Positions 1 through 6,047 of a stretch of DNA of 37,690 bases are shown piece after piece; position 1 is the first letter of the stretch; each line of letters begins with the position of its first letter. The stretch is taken from the IMG/VR virus record IMGVR_UViG_3300047495_000027, positions 1 through 37,690 of that record; one strand, given 5' to 3'. Position numbers and translations under genes: made by a program. The notes under the pieces are model-generated. The model made no database searches and was not told where the DNA came from. It saw nothing but the letters and a program-made list of their open reading frames with translations. Origin of the DNA: a virus.

Positions 1-127
1 GCAGATCAAAGTCGTTGGCGATGGTAAGATTTTTGACGATGTACGGGCTGTGATCAAGCAATGCGCGGACGTGTTGGTTCCCCTGAAAGAGGGAAGGTCG
101 GTAGATAAGACCGCCGCCACCGATGCC
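1..127. repeat. Left copy of 127-bp terminal direct repeat (circular overlap)
   Basis: These 127 bases are identical to the last 127 bases of the window. The length equals a common maximum assembler k-mer, so the repeat is most simply the duplicated overlap of a circular contig and not a biological terminal repeat. The reading frame of the Ala-rich gene continues exactly through the join, which supports circularity. Confidence 0.93.
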
Positions 128-364
128 GCCCGTGCCGCTGCCTATGCCGCCGCCGATGCCGCCGACTATGCCGCCGACTATGCCGCCGATGCCGCCCGCG
201 CCGCCGCTTCTTCCGCCGCCCGCTCCGCCGCTGCCTCCGCCGCTGCCTATGCCGCCGCCGATGCCGCCCGCGCCGCCGCCCGCGCCGCCGCCGCCGATGC
301 CTACACGAAGATGGCGGACAAGTTGCTTAATCTGATCAAAGCCGCGCCGGTGGTGAAGCCATGA
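1..364 (+). CDS. Ala-rich repeat phage protein, C-terminal part (gene wraps the contig end)
   Basis: This is the 3' part of the gene that starts at 37235. Joined across the circle it encodes about 230 residues. The reading frame enters at base 2. The part up to about base 115 has ordinary composition and ends in a motif like CADVLVPL. It is followed by about 60 residues of short Ala-rich repeats (patterns such as AAADAA, DYAAD, ARAAA) coded mainly by GCC, then a short tail (MADKLLNLIKAAP). Many tailed phages carry proteins with this layout: a conserved N-terminal domain followed by an Ala-rich, probably helical repeat. Their function is not known. The stop overlaps the next start as ATGA. The Pro-rich frame over the repeat is a shadow of the GCC tract. 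Confidence 0.85.
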   Translation, partial: QIKVVGDGKIFDDVRAVIKQCADVLVPLKEGRSVDKTAATDAARAAAYAAADAADYAADYAADAARAAASSAARSAAASAAAYAAADAARAAARAAAADAYTKMADKLLNLIKAAPVVKP

Positions 365-417
365 CCACCGACCTCTCGACGCTCACCGAGAAGAACTTTG
401 TTCGGGTGGGATCATGA
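361..417 (+). CDS. Tiny ORF, 18 aa, coupled to the Ala-rich gene
   Basis: The ATG overlaps the stop of the Ala-rich gene (ATGA), and its own stop overlaps the next start in the same way. It is too short to recognise. It may be a real coupling peptide or only a ribosome bridge between its neighbours. The only support is the perfect overlap on both sides. Confidence 0.3.
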   Translation: MTTDLSTLTEKNFVRVGS

Positions 418-512
418 GAACGCTTTGCCATTTTTCGTGCGGTATCACCAGTTGGTTTGATGCCAAGCGGTACTACACGAAAACCCTCAAGACGCGGGAG
501 GCAGGCAAATGA
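414..512 (+). CDS. Small ORF, 32 aa
   Basis: It starts within ATGA at the end of the 18-codon ORF, behind GGGTGGG, and ends within ATGA at the start of the 81-aa gene. It contains two Cys (LCHFSC) and a basic C-terminal half (KRYYTKTLKTREAGK). No family was recognised. The double overlap is the main evidence that it is translated. Confidence 0.4.
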   Translation: MRTLCHFSCGITSWFDAKRYYTKTLKTREAGK

Positions 513-754
513 CCAACGATAACGAACGCCCGGCGCTCCGGTTCAGCTTCCTGGTCGATGGCATGTGCCGCGCTGTCTATGGCCCGGACTATGACCGCTT
601 CGACCTGTTCATGAAGAACATGCTGCGCCGGGAGACGACGGAGAAACTGCTCTGGCTGGCCGATAACGTCACCCCGGCGATGGAAGAAGCTGCCGGCGTG
701 GATTGTGTGAGGCTGGGCGCGGCGCTGCGAGCGGCAGTGGGGGCACGGCCATGA
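509..754 (+). CDS. Small phage protein, 81 aa, unknown
   Basis: The start lies in an ATGA overlap with the ORF before it and follows a purine-rich GGGAGGCAGG. The stop overlaps the next start as ATGA. The protein is acidic in its first half (PALRFSFLVDG, YGPDYDRFDLFM) and probably a small soluble alpha/beta protein. I recognise no family. A long minus-strand ORF over this stretch (589-942) is a shadow. Confidence 0.6.
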   Translation: MTNDNERPALRFSFLVDGMCRAVYGPDYDRFDLFMKNMLRRETTEKLLWLADNVTPAMEEAAGVDCVRLGAALRAAVGARP

Positions 755-987
755 TCGGTGACCTGAAAACTATTATCGACTGGCAGAACCACAACCCCGA
801 TGCGGCGCGGGCGCTGATCGAGGGCACGGCCGCCGTGATCCCGCTCAAGACGTTCGGCGCGAGGCCGGACAGCCCGTGGGCGGAGTTCCTGACCAACGGC
901 TGTTATCGCAAGCAACTGGCCGAGGAGCGGCTGGACAAGCACGACAGTATGGGCAAAAGCAACCAGCCATTTTACGGAGAACTTTGA
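751..987 (+). CDS. Small phage protein, 78 aa, unknown
   Basis: I chose the ATG at 751 over an upstream in-frame start at 703 because it overlaps the previous stop as ATGA and follows GTGGGGG. The protein begins MIGDLKTIIDWQNHNPD and looks soluble and helical. The stop TGA shares its last base with the next ATG (TGATG). No family was recognised. Confidence 0.6.
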   Translation: MIGDLKTIIDWQNHNPDAARALIEGTAAVIPLKTFGARPDSPWAEFLTNGCYRKQLAEERLDKHDSMGKSNQPFYGEL

Positions 988-1088
988 TGTCCGAACGCTT
1001 TTTTAAATCCTGCTTTGGCTTTTGCCTGCTCAGCCTTACCGCATCGACATCCGCCCGGCTTATTTACGCAATGTGGAGCCATTTATGA
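987..1088 (+). CDS. Small membrane or exported peptide, 33 aa
   Basis: It is preceded by GGAG at good spacing and joined to both neighbours by overlapping stop/start codons. The sequence has a basic N-terminus (MSERFFK) followed by a hydrophobic, Cys-containing stretch (FGFCLLSLTAS), like a signal peptide or a single short transmembrane segment. Function unknown. Confidence 0.5.
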   Translation: MSERFFKSCFGFCLLSLTASTSARLIYAMWSHL

Positions 1089-1528
1089 CCGCTGAAGAAC
1101 ATAAACCAAACCCGTCTGCCTTATGCAACGAGGCTAGTAACATAAATCAGGCGCGGGTAGATAGCGGCCTAAAGGTAATGCTTGAGTTTTGCGGAGATCG
1201 TATGCCAAGCGACCAAGAGCTGGTTGAGCGCATTATTGTCGCCGATCCTGCCACCGCCGAGATCGAGCGGCTTCTAAAGCATCAAGCCGACGTGGCCCAG
1301 CGCGTCGATGCCTTGCATGGGCTGCTTGACAGCATGAACCAGACGAACGCGGCGATGGGCAAGCGGTTGAAAGAGATGGAGGCGCAGCTGGAGGAGATGG
1401 GCCAGAAGCACGGGCGCATCGCGGAACGGTATCTGATTGCGAAAGAGGCTCTACGACATTATGCTAGAAGCCTTGACGGTGATGTTGCCCGTGAAACACT
1501 CAACCGGCTGGATAAAAACGATGGATGA
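1085..1528 (+). CDS. Coiled-coil protein, 147 aa, unknown
   Basis: The start at 1085 (MTAEEHKPNPS) is preferred to the in-frame ATG at 1022 because it overlaps the previous stop as ATGA. The N-terminal third contains MLEFCGDRMPSDQELVERII. Residues ~60-125 are rich in Glu, Lys, Leu and Met in heptad-like order (IERLLKHQADVAQRVDAL, RLKEMEAQLEEMGQK), which predicts a coiled coil. Its role is unknown; such proteins usually form oligomers. Confidence 0.65.
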   Translation: MTAEEHKPNPSALCNEASNINQARVDSGLKVMLEFCGDRMPSDQELVERIIVADPATAEIERLLKHQADVAQRVDALHGLLDSMNQTNAAMGKRLKEMEAQLEEMGQKHGRIAERYLIAKEALRHYARSLDGDVARETLNRLDKNDG

Positions 1529-1694
1529 AGCTGAAATGCGGGTATGGGCGTGGGAAGAAGCTTACCGCTGGGGCGATAAGGCAAAGGACGATCCGCGCAT
1601 GGGGGATCATGAGAGAATTGCGAACTGCCTCGTTCGGTATCTGCAAACGGGCGATGTGAGTGTCCAAGAGAATGACCATCCACCACTCCGCTAA
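1521..1694 (+). CDS. Small phage protein, 57 aa, unknown
   Basis: The ATG lies 8 bp before the end of the coiled-coil gene. The protein (MDEAEMRVWAWEEAYRWG...) is Trp-rich and acidic and looks soluble. The upstream in-frame start at 1437 would overlap the coiled-coil gene heavily, so the shorter form is preferred. No family was recognised. Confidence 0.5.
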   Translation: MDEAEMRVWAWEEAYRWGDKAKDDPRMGDHERIANCLVRYLQTGDVSVQENDHPPLR

Positions 1695-1851
1695 CGGTTT
1701 GCCAAACCAGCGCACGATGTGCGGCATCGAAGACCCTGAACGGTCGGTCGATTATGATGCTTTCGTTAAGAATAAGCTTAAGGTTCGTTGCTGGAAATGC
1801 GGCGATCTAATAGCCAAAGAGACGGAAAGGCAGCGCAAGTGGAGCATTTAG
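1672..1851 (+). CDS. Mini zinc-binding protein, 59 aa
   Basis: The protein has one early Cys (RTMCGI) and a later C-x2-C (RCWKCG), plus His residues near the start, so a small metal site is likely. The ATG at 1672 overlaps the previous gene by 23 bp; a GTG at 1660 is an alternative start. It is followed 2 bp later by a second protein of the same layout, suggesting a tandem pair. Function unknown. Confidence 0.5.
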   Translation: MTIHHSANGLPNQRTMCGIEDPERSVDYDAFVKNKLKVRCWKCGDLIAKETERQRKWSI

Positions 1852-1853
1852 TT

Positions 1854-2024
1854 ATGTCTGGCAAAACGGCCATTTGTGGAGAGCTGGTCAAGAACAGCAA
1901 ACCGCAGATGATCAAGGAATGGATCGGTCTGCCGCCAGGAGACCGCTGCAAGCGCTGTCGCAATGAATATCGTGAGGCAGTTCGACGTGTCCATTTGCGT
2001 AAGTGGCTGGGTGAGCCGCAATAA
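1854..2024 (+). CDS. Mini zinc-binding protein, 56 aa, second of the pair
   Basis: The start at 1854 follows GTGGAG at good spacing. The protein opens MSGKTAICGE and carries the motif WIGLPPGDRCKRCRNE, which I recognise from other short phage proteins. The Cys arrangement (CG, then RCxxC about 25 residues on) parallels the gene just upstream. The C-terminus is basic. Metal or nucleic-acid binding is an inference from the Cys pattern and charge. Confidence 0.6.
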   Translation: MSGKTAICGELVKNSKPQMIKEWIGLPPGDRCKRCRNEYREAVRRVHLRKWLGEPQ

Positions 2025-2029
2025 TCCTG

Positions 2030-2057
2030 TTGCAAAGCCGTTATTTTATGGTATTTT
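2030..2057 (+). promoter_or_regulatory. Possible sigma70 promoter after the small-gene chain
   Basis: TTGCAA at 2030-2035 and TATTTT at 2052-2057 are spaced 16 bp, with a TG one base before the -10 (extended -10 form). It lies just after the stop at 2024 and would feed the 2.1-3.4 kb genes. Confidence 0.35.
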
Positions 2058-2110
2058 AGACGAATGCCGTCCCGCGAAGCCTCCGTTGATAAGATTCCCG
2101 TGGGGCAGCC

Positions 2111-2182
2111 ATGCTGATATTCTCACCGTATCAAGTGCCGTGGGATGCGCTGCTGTCGTTTTGGAGCGGAGTGAGGCATTGA
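2111..2182 (+). CDS. Tiny ORF, 23 aa, unknown
   Basis: It encodes MLIFSPYQVPWDALLSFWSG plus three residues. The start overlaps the stop of an upstream 17-codon ORF (ATG at 2064), and its own stop overlaps another ATG at 2182. The Trp-rich sequence looks non-random but is too short to place. The stretch 2025-2341 holds no larger convincing gene, only this peptide and two promoter candidates. Confidence 0.3.
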   Translation: MLIFSPYQVPWDALLSFWSGVRH

Positions 2183-2286
2183 TGCAATGGTATCCAATTG
2201 ATCAATTACCACCTGAAAAGAAAAGTCATTCTTTTGAAATTCGTTCTTTCATCATATGCCTGTATCTGTACTTCCAAAGATACCAC

Positions 2287-2314
2287 TTGACGCCGTGTAG
2301 TTTGGGAATATCCT
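2287..2314 (+). promoter_or_regulatory. Putative sigma70 promoter upstream of the 95-aa gene
   Basis: TTGACG at 2287-2292 and TATCCT at 2309-2314 are spaced 16 bp. The predicted start near 2321 would leave about 20 nt of leader containing the GGAG that precedes the ATG at 2342. Confidence 0.45.
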
Positions 2315-2341
2315 ATTGCAACCTACCAACTGGAGCCAAAA

Positions 2342-2629
2342 ATGTCAGACGAATCGTTCAAAGCCAAGGTCGAAGCCAAGCTACATGAACTGGTTGAAAT
2401 GTTTCGTGGTGAGCATGGCGAAGGCCACCCTCTAACTACAGCGGTTGAGGCGCATGCCAATACGATTACCAATCAAGTAACGCAGGCTGACAGTCCCGCG
2501 CTGGCTACGCTACCGGCTGATGTTCCTAGCGAGGTCAATCCGGTCAAGTCTGGCGTCGCAGTTGCCAATCCGGCTACTTCAACCGAGACCGAAATTCCGG
2601 AAGAACAAAAGGGCGTATTGGATACCTAA
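2342..2629 (+). CDS. Hypothetical protein, 95 aa
   Basis: The ATG follows GGAG and a promoter candidate. The N-terminal ~35 residues are helical and charged (SFKAKVEAKLHELVEMF). The rest is Pro-, Ala-, Val- and Thr-rich and probably disordered. The stop overlaps the next start (TAATG). No family was recognised. Confidence 0.6.
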   Translation: MSDESFKAKVEAKLHELVEMFRGEHGEGHPLTTAVEAHANTITNQVTQADSPALATLPADVPSEVNPVKSGVAVANPATSTETEIPEEQKGVLDT

Positions 2630-2820
2630 TGCCACGCGGAAGACCAAGAAAAAACGCCGAACCGGCGACACCGACTGAACGCCAGTACGATCTGGATTTG
2701 CGCCAGATCGTTATGCGTTTGATCGAAGTGGTCAATGTGCAGGGCAACGCGCTTGCGGCACTTGAGCATGAGGTTGAAAAGCTTAAAAATCCCGCCCCGG
2801 CACCGAAAATTGTTCACTAA
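2629..2820 (+). CDS. Hypothetical protein, 63 aa, AT-hook-like N-terminus
   Basis: It is coupled to the gene before it through TAATG. It begins MPRGRPRKNAEP, and a GRPRK core flanked by Pro is the classic AT-hook pattern. A helical stretch follows with heptad-like spacing (MRLIEVVNVQGNALAALEHEVEKL). It could be a small dimeric DNA-binding protein, which is an inference from these two elements. A minus-strand ORF covering the same bases is a shadow. Confidence 0.6.
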   Translation: MPRGRPRKNAEPATPTERQYDLDLRQIVMRLIEVVNVQGNALAALEHEVEKLKNPAPAPKIVH

Positions 2821-2865
2821 GCCTCTTACAAGATCGTTTGACGGTATAATTCAGGGGGTTTCTGA

Positions 2866-3432
2866 ATGTCAAAGAAGCGCCGTCCGGGAAAACGCAGGGG
2901 TAGAACGCGCATCATTGCGGATCGTTTACCCTGTGGACAACCTAAGGACGCAGAGATTACGGCAACGCCTGAACTCCTTGCGCGGCGCGCTGCTATTGCA
3001 AGGCATGGAGACCCGGTAAAGTCGATTACGCCTATTCTGGCGATGAATGCCAGGGGCTTGCTGACCGATTGGGAAACGAAGGCTTGCGAGCGATATTGCA
3101 GCGATTACAAGCTGGTTTGGGGGGCCGGATTTCCCAAAGAATCTTCATTCAGCCAAAAAATCCGTGAAACGAGTGACATTTTTGATGTGACGCAAGATGC
3201 TTATAATCGGCTGAAGATTGCCGAACCGGTTGTTAATGCGTATAATCGGTCGTTTTTTAAGCGTACAGTGGTAGATTGTATTTTTCCTGATTGGATGGTC
3301 AGTGACGTGCAATTAAGTGAGGTTGACCTGCGCAATATGAACAGTTTAATGCAGACTGCCTTTGATTTGAGTGATCTTTATGCTGGGCGCTGGTCGCAAA
3401 AAGTTGTTGAAGTTTATAAAAATGTAGTGTAA
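2866..3432 (+). CDS. 188-aa protein, candidate late-gene regulator (Q-like by position)
   Basis: The start follows GGGGG, and the first ~16 residues are very basic (MSKKRRPGKRRGRTR). The body contains ILAMNARGLLTDWETKACERYCSDYKLVWGAG and a helical C-terminal half. I do not recognise the sequence. The position is suggestive: it is the last gene before a strong intrinsic terminator, a promoter candidate lies over its 3' end, and the whole virion gene block begins right after the terminator. In lambda-type phages that place is held by the Q antiterminator. Q-like activity is an inference from context and basic character only. Confidence 0.65.
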   Translation: MSKKRRPGKRRGRTRIIADRLPCGQPKDAEITATPELLARRAAIARHGDPVKSITPILAMNARGLLTDWETKACERYCSDYKLVWGAGFPKESSFSQKIRETSDIFDVTQDAYNRLKIAEPVVNAYNRSFFKRTVVDCIFPDWMVSDVQLSEVDLRNMNSLMQTAFDLSDLYAGRWSQKVVEVYKNVV

Positions 3433-3435
3433 AAC
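3407..3435 (+). promoter_or_regulatory. Candidate late promoter (PR'-like)
   Basis: TTGAAG at 3407-3412 and TAAAAC at 3430-3435 are separated by 17 bp. It overlaps the 3' end of the 188-aa gene. The predicted transcript would start near 3442 and meet the terminator at 3472 after about 30-60 nt, as in lambdoid late leaders. Confidence 0.35.
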
Positions 3436-3471
3436 GACATTAATTCAGGTTTACGAACTATGCCTTTTAAC

Positions 3472-3507
3472 AACCCCGACCGGTTTCCGGCGGGGTTTTT
3501 GCTTTTT
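3472..3507 (+). terminator. Strong intrinsic terminator before the late genes
   Basis: AACCCCG (3472-3478) pairs with CGGGGTT (3491-3497), and an inner CCGG/CCGG (3480-3483 with 3487-3490) closes a TTT loop. A T-rich tail (TTTTTGCTTTTT) follows. It overlaps the 5' end of a longer reading frame from 3460, which is why the next gene is taken to start at 3517. Confidence 0.85.
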
Positions 3508-3516
3508 GGAGATCGC

Positions 3517-4242
3517 ATGTCAAATCCGCTAAGTACGCAGGGAGTTGGAACGGTAGTTCAAGACCCCGGCAGCTTGTATTGCCTGAAGGTCAATAGCGAT
3601 GGCTCGATCAATGTTAGTGGCGGTGGCGGTGGAGGCGGTACAGGCACGAACGGTTCGACCGCACCGACAACCTCTGTCAGCAATGGATATACGAATGCAG
3701 CCGGTAATCAAACAGCGGTAAGCCCGACAACTCCACTGCCAGAGCAGATGTACGGTGTGTACAACACGACACCGCCGACACTGACGAATGGCACAATTGG
3801 TGCTGCCCAGCTGGATACCCAAGGTGATATCAAGGTTTACCTCGCCAGTATAACGGCTGGCGAGGACCTGACGAACAACGTCGAAGGCGTAATGTTCAAG
3901 CAGGTGGTGAATGCCACTTACAGCCGCCTCCCTTTTGATGGATTTGCAGTAACTACGCAAAACATTAAAAATACGGCAGGTCTTCTTTCGTCTTTGAATG
4001 TCGATAACCTTGCGGCCAGTGTCGTGTATGCTCAGGTCTGGGATACGACAGGTGCTGCTGGCACGGGAACACGCAAATACTCAAAGTACATTCCAGCGAA
4101 TAGCACAATTATTCTGGATGATACGTTTTTTGGAAAAAATGGTATCTATTGCGCCACTGGCATTGCGATTGGCATATCATCGACTGCCACAACTTATACG
4201 GCGGCAGGAACAGCTGGTAACATCGGCGGAACGTACATCTGA
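3517..4242 (+). CDS. Virion accessory protein, 241 aa, with a Gly linker
   Basis: I start it at 3517 (MSNPLSTQG), behind GGAG and after the terminator. The in-frame ATG at 3460 would translate through the terminator stem. A poly-Gly linker lies near residue 40, followed by a Thr-, Ser- and Asn-rich region and a C-terminal domain with beta character (TRKYSKYIPANSTIILDD). Such composition is typical of phage surface or tail-associated proteins. Its position, first in the late block and coupled to an esterase-type virion protein by TGATG, supports a structural role. No exact family was recognised. Confidence 0.65.
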   Translation: MSNPLSTQGVGTVVQDPGSLYCLKVNSDGSINVSGGGGGGGTGTNGSTAPTTSVSNGYTNAAGNQTAVSPTTPLPEQMYGVYNTTPPTLTNGTIGAAQLDTQGDIKVYLASITAGEDLTNNVEGVMFKQVVNATYSRLPFDGFAVTTQNIKNTAGLLSSLNVDNLAASVVYAQVWDTTGAAGTGTRKYSKYIPANSTIILDDTFFGKNGIYCATGIAIGISSTATTYTAAGTAGNIGGTYI

Positions 4243-6047
4243 TGCCTTATTTAACCGATACTTTCAACCGTGGTACCACGAGTGCCGGAGGCGCAGGAAC
4301 GACAACGGGGGTCGGCAACGGCTGGATAGACCGGGTAGGTAATACATGGTCGCTTTCCAGCAACGTGCTGGTAGCCACGAACGCCAATTACCTGACCAAC
4401 TGGCTGGTGCGCCCGACCTCCGAAAACTCTGTTTATCAGCGGGCAGTCTGGACGTTTGCGGCGCTTGGCACCAACTACACGCCGCTGGTACTGCTGCGCG
4501 TCAATAGTTCTGCTGATAATGCCTACGCTGCCTATATCGACAATACTGGCACTCTGCACATCGCCAGCCTGATAAACGGCGTCAATACCGCACTTGCCAG
4601 CGCCTCTTTCACCTATTCCAGCAGTGCTAGTTATATCGTCGATTTCACAGCCAGCGGCAGTTCCGGCACCAACCTGACGGCGGTGGTCTACAACGCCACT
4701 GCTCCGACCACGGCACTGGCTACCGCAACGGTGACCGGCGATACGACATCCGGCCTGCAAACCGCGCTTACCTATGGCGTAGCGTCGGCGAACGGCTTCC
4801 CCGGCTCACAGTCGGCGGTGTTGTATAATACAGCCGGGACGCCATCGCTTTCGATAAGCCCAACGTCCGCTGGTATAAATGACGGGGCAGTACAGGCACT
4901 GACGCCGACGCTGACCAACTCCAGCGCCAGCCTTGCGGCTTCCGTTTCTGGTGGCGGCACAATATCGACGGCAGCACCGACCAGTGGCACGGCCTTCAAC
5001 TACACCGCGCCAGCCACCGGCTCAGGTACGGCGACAGTGACCGTGACGGATGCTACGGACAGTCTGACGGCTACGGCCAGCATTGCTTATGCCCCATCTG
5101 GTACTTCTTCTGTTTCCTGCTCGCCAAGCAGCTTCCCGCTGGGTGTTGCAACCCCATTTACCCTGACAGGGACGAACACGATCTGGACGAGCAGCACGAA
5201 GCCGACCGTTGCCGGCGGCACTGGTGCTTATGTTTCTAACATGCTCCAATCGGGACAAACTCTTTTGGGCACACTTTACCCCGGTTCGGCTGCCGGTACT
5301 CTGACTATGGGCGACAGCACCGATACTGCCACCATCGGCGTCACGGCGACGGCGAACGCGGTAAATAATATTGTGTGGAGCGGCGACAGCCTGACCTACG
5401 GGCAGAATGGCAACAATCCCGGCACGACCAGCGCCACGCGGCTGGCGGTCGTTTTGAACGGGTTAGGGCCTTCCTGGAGCGGCACCAACACCGGTGTGGC
5501 CGGTCAGACCCTGACGCAGATGACAGCCCAGTTAGGATCGCAAATAAACGCGCTCTATAACAGTTCTGCCCAGAATAACTATCTGGTGGTGCAGGGCGGG
5601 CACAACGATATCGGCAGCGCCGGGCCGTACCTGACGGCGGCGCAGGTGATCGCGAATATTAAAACGTACCTGACAACGGCATTTGCCGCCCATACGTGGA
5701 AGATCATCTGGTGCACCGAGCCGCCAGCCGCATATCCGGGCGCATATCCCTATAATTTCGATCAGATACGCGATGCCGTTAATGCTTACATGCGGGCCAA
5801 CTGGCAGTTTCTGGGGATTACGGCGCTGTCAGATTTTGCCTCCAGCCAGATTATGGGGCAGGATGGACAGGAATATAATGCAACATATTACAGTAATTCA
5901 GATTTTACCCATCCCACGAATGCTGGTTATACGATTTGGGGACAATACGATCTGGCAGCTATTCAGAATTCGTTTACGGCGGCACCGCGCCGATTGGTGC
6001 AGGGCACCCGCAATTCCGCAACCGGTAGATATCTGGTGAATAACTGA
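4242..6047 (+). CDS. Virion protein with C-terminal SGNH/GDSL hydrolase domain, 601 aa
   Basis: The C-terminal ~220 residues carry the SGNH blocks: block I GDSLT with Ser383, block II G in GVAGQT, block III GGHND (Asn455), and block V DFTH with Asp554 and His557. This predicts an esterase or deacetylase active on acylated sugars. The first ~200 residues resemble a beta-sandwich, lectin-like domain (FNRGTTSAGG..., AYAAYIDNTGTLHIASL). Two Ig-like, Thr/Ser-rich stretches follow (~205-370). The layout of a binding domain, spacers and an enzyme fits a particle-borne enzyme that trims O-acetylated surface polysaccharide during adsorption. The substrate is inferred. The stop overlaps the next start. 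Confidence 0.85.
   Translation: MPYLTDTFNRGTTSAGGAGTTTGVGNGWIDRVGNTWSLSSNVLVATNANYLTNWLVRPTSENSVYQRAVWTFAALGTNYTPLVLLRVNSSADNAYAAYIDNTGTLHIASLINGVNTALASASFTYSSSASYIVDFTASGSSGTNLTAVVYNATAPTTALATATVTGDTTSGLQTALTYGVASANGFPGSQSAVLYNTAGTPSLSISPTSAGINDGAVQALTPTLTNSSASLAASVSGGGTISTAAPTSGTAFNYTAPATGSGTATVTVTDATDSLTATASIAYAPSGTSSVSCSPSSFPLGVATPFTLTGTNTIWTSSTKPTVAGGTGAYVSNMLQSGQTLLGTLYPGSAAGTLTMGDSTDTATIGVTATANAVNNIVWSGDSLTYGQNGNNPGTTSATRLAVVLNGLGPSWSGTNTGVAGQTLTQMTAQLGSQINALYNSSAQNNYLVVQGGHNDIGSAGPYLTAAQVIANIKTYLTTAFAAHTWKIIWCTEPPAAYPGAYPYNFDQIRDAVNAYMRANWQFLGITALSDFASSQIMGQDGQEYNATYYSNSDFTHPTNAGYTIWGQYDLAAIQNSFTAAPRRLVQGTRNSATGRYLVNN

Noticed and set aside
1-127. Biological direct terminal repeats (T7 type)
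   Set aside because: The length equals a common k-mer, the packaging genes are P22/Sf6-like, and the repeat lies inside a gene; an assembly overlap is simpler.
123-335. Pro-rich 70-codon ORF
   Set aside because: It is the +1 reading of the GCC repeat of the Ala-rich gene; the repeat gives Met-Pro-Pro patterns in this frame.
2182-2388. 68-codon + ORF starting MQWYPIDQLPP
   Set aside because: It has a TGATG link to the 23-aa ORF but runs through a promoter candidate into the start of the 95-aa gene; probably a gene remnant or chance frame.
3460-3516. N-terminal extension of the 241-aa late gene
   Set aside because: These codons lie on the intrinsic terminator stem; the start at 3517 has GGAG at correct spacing.
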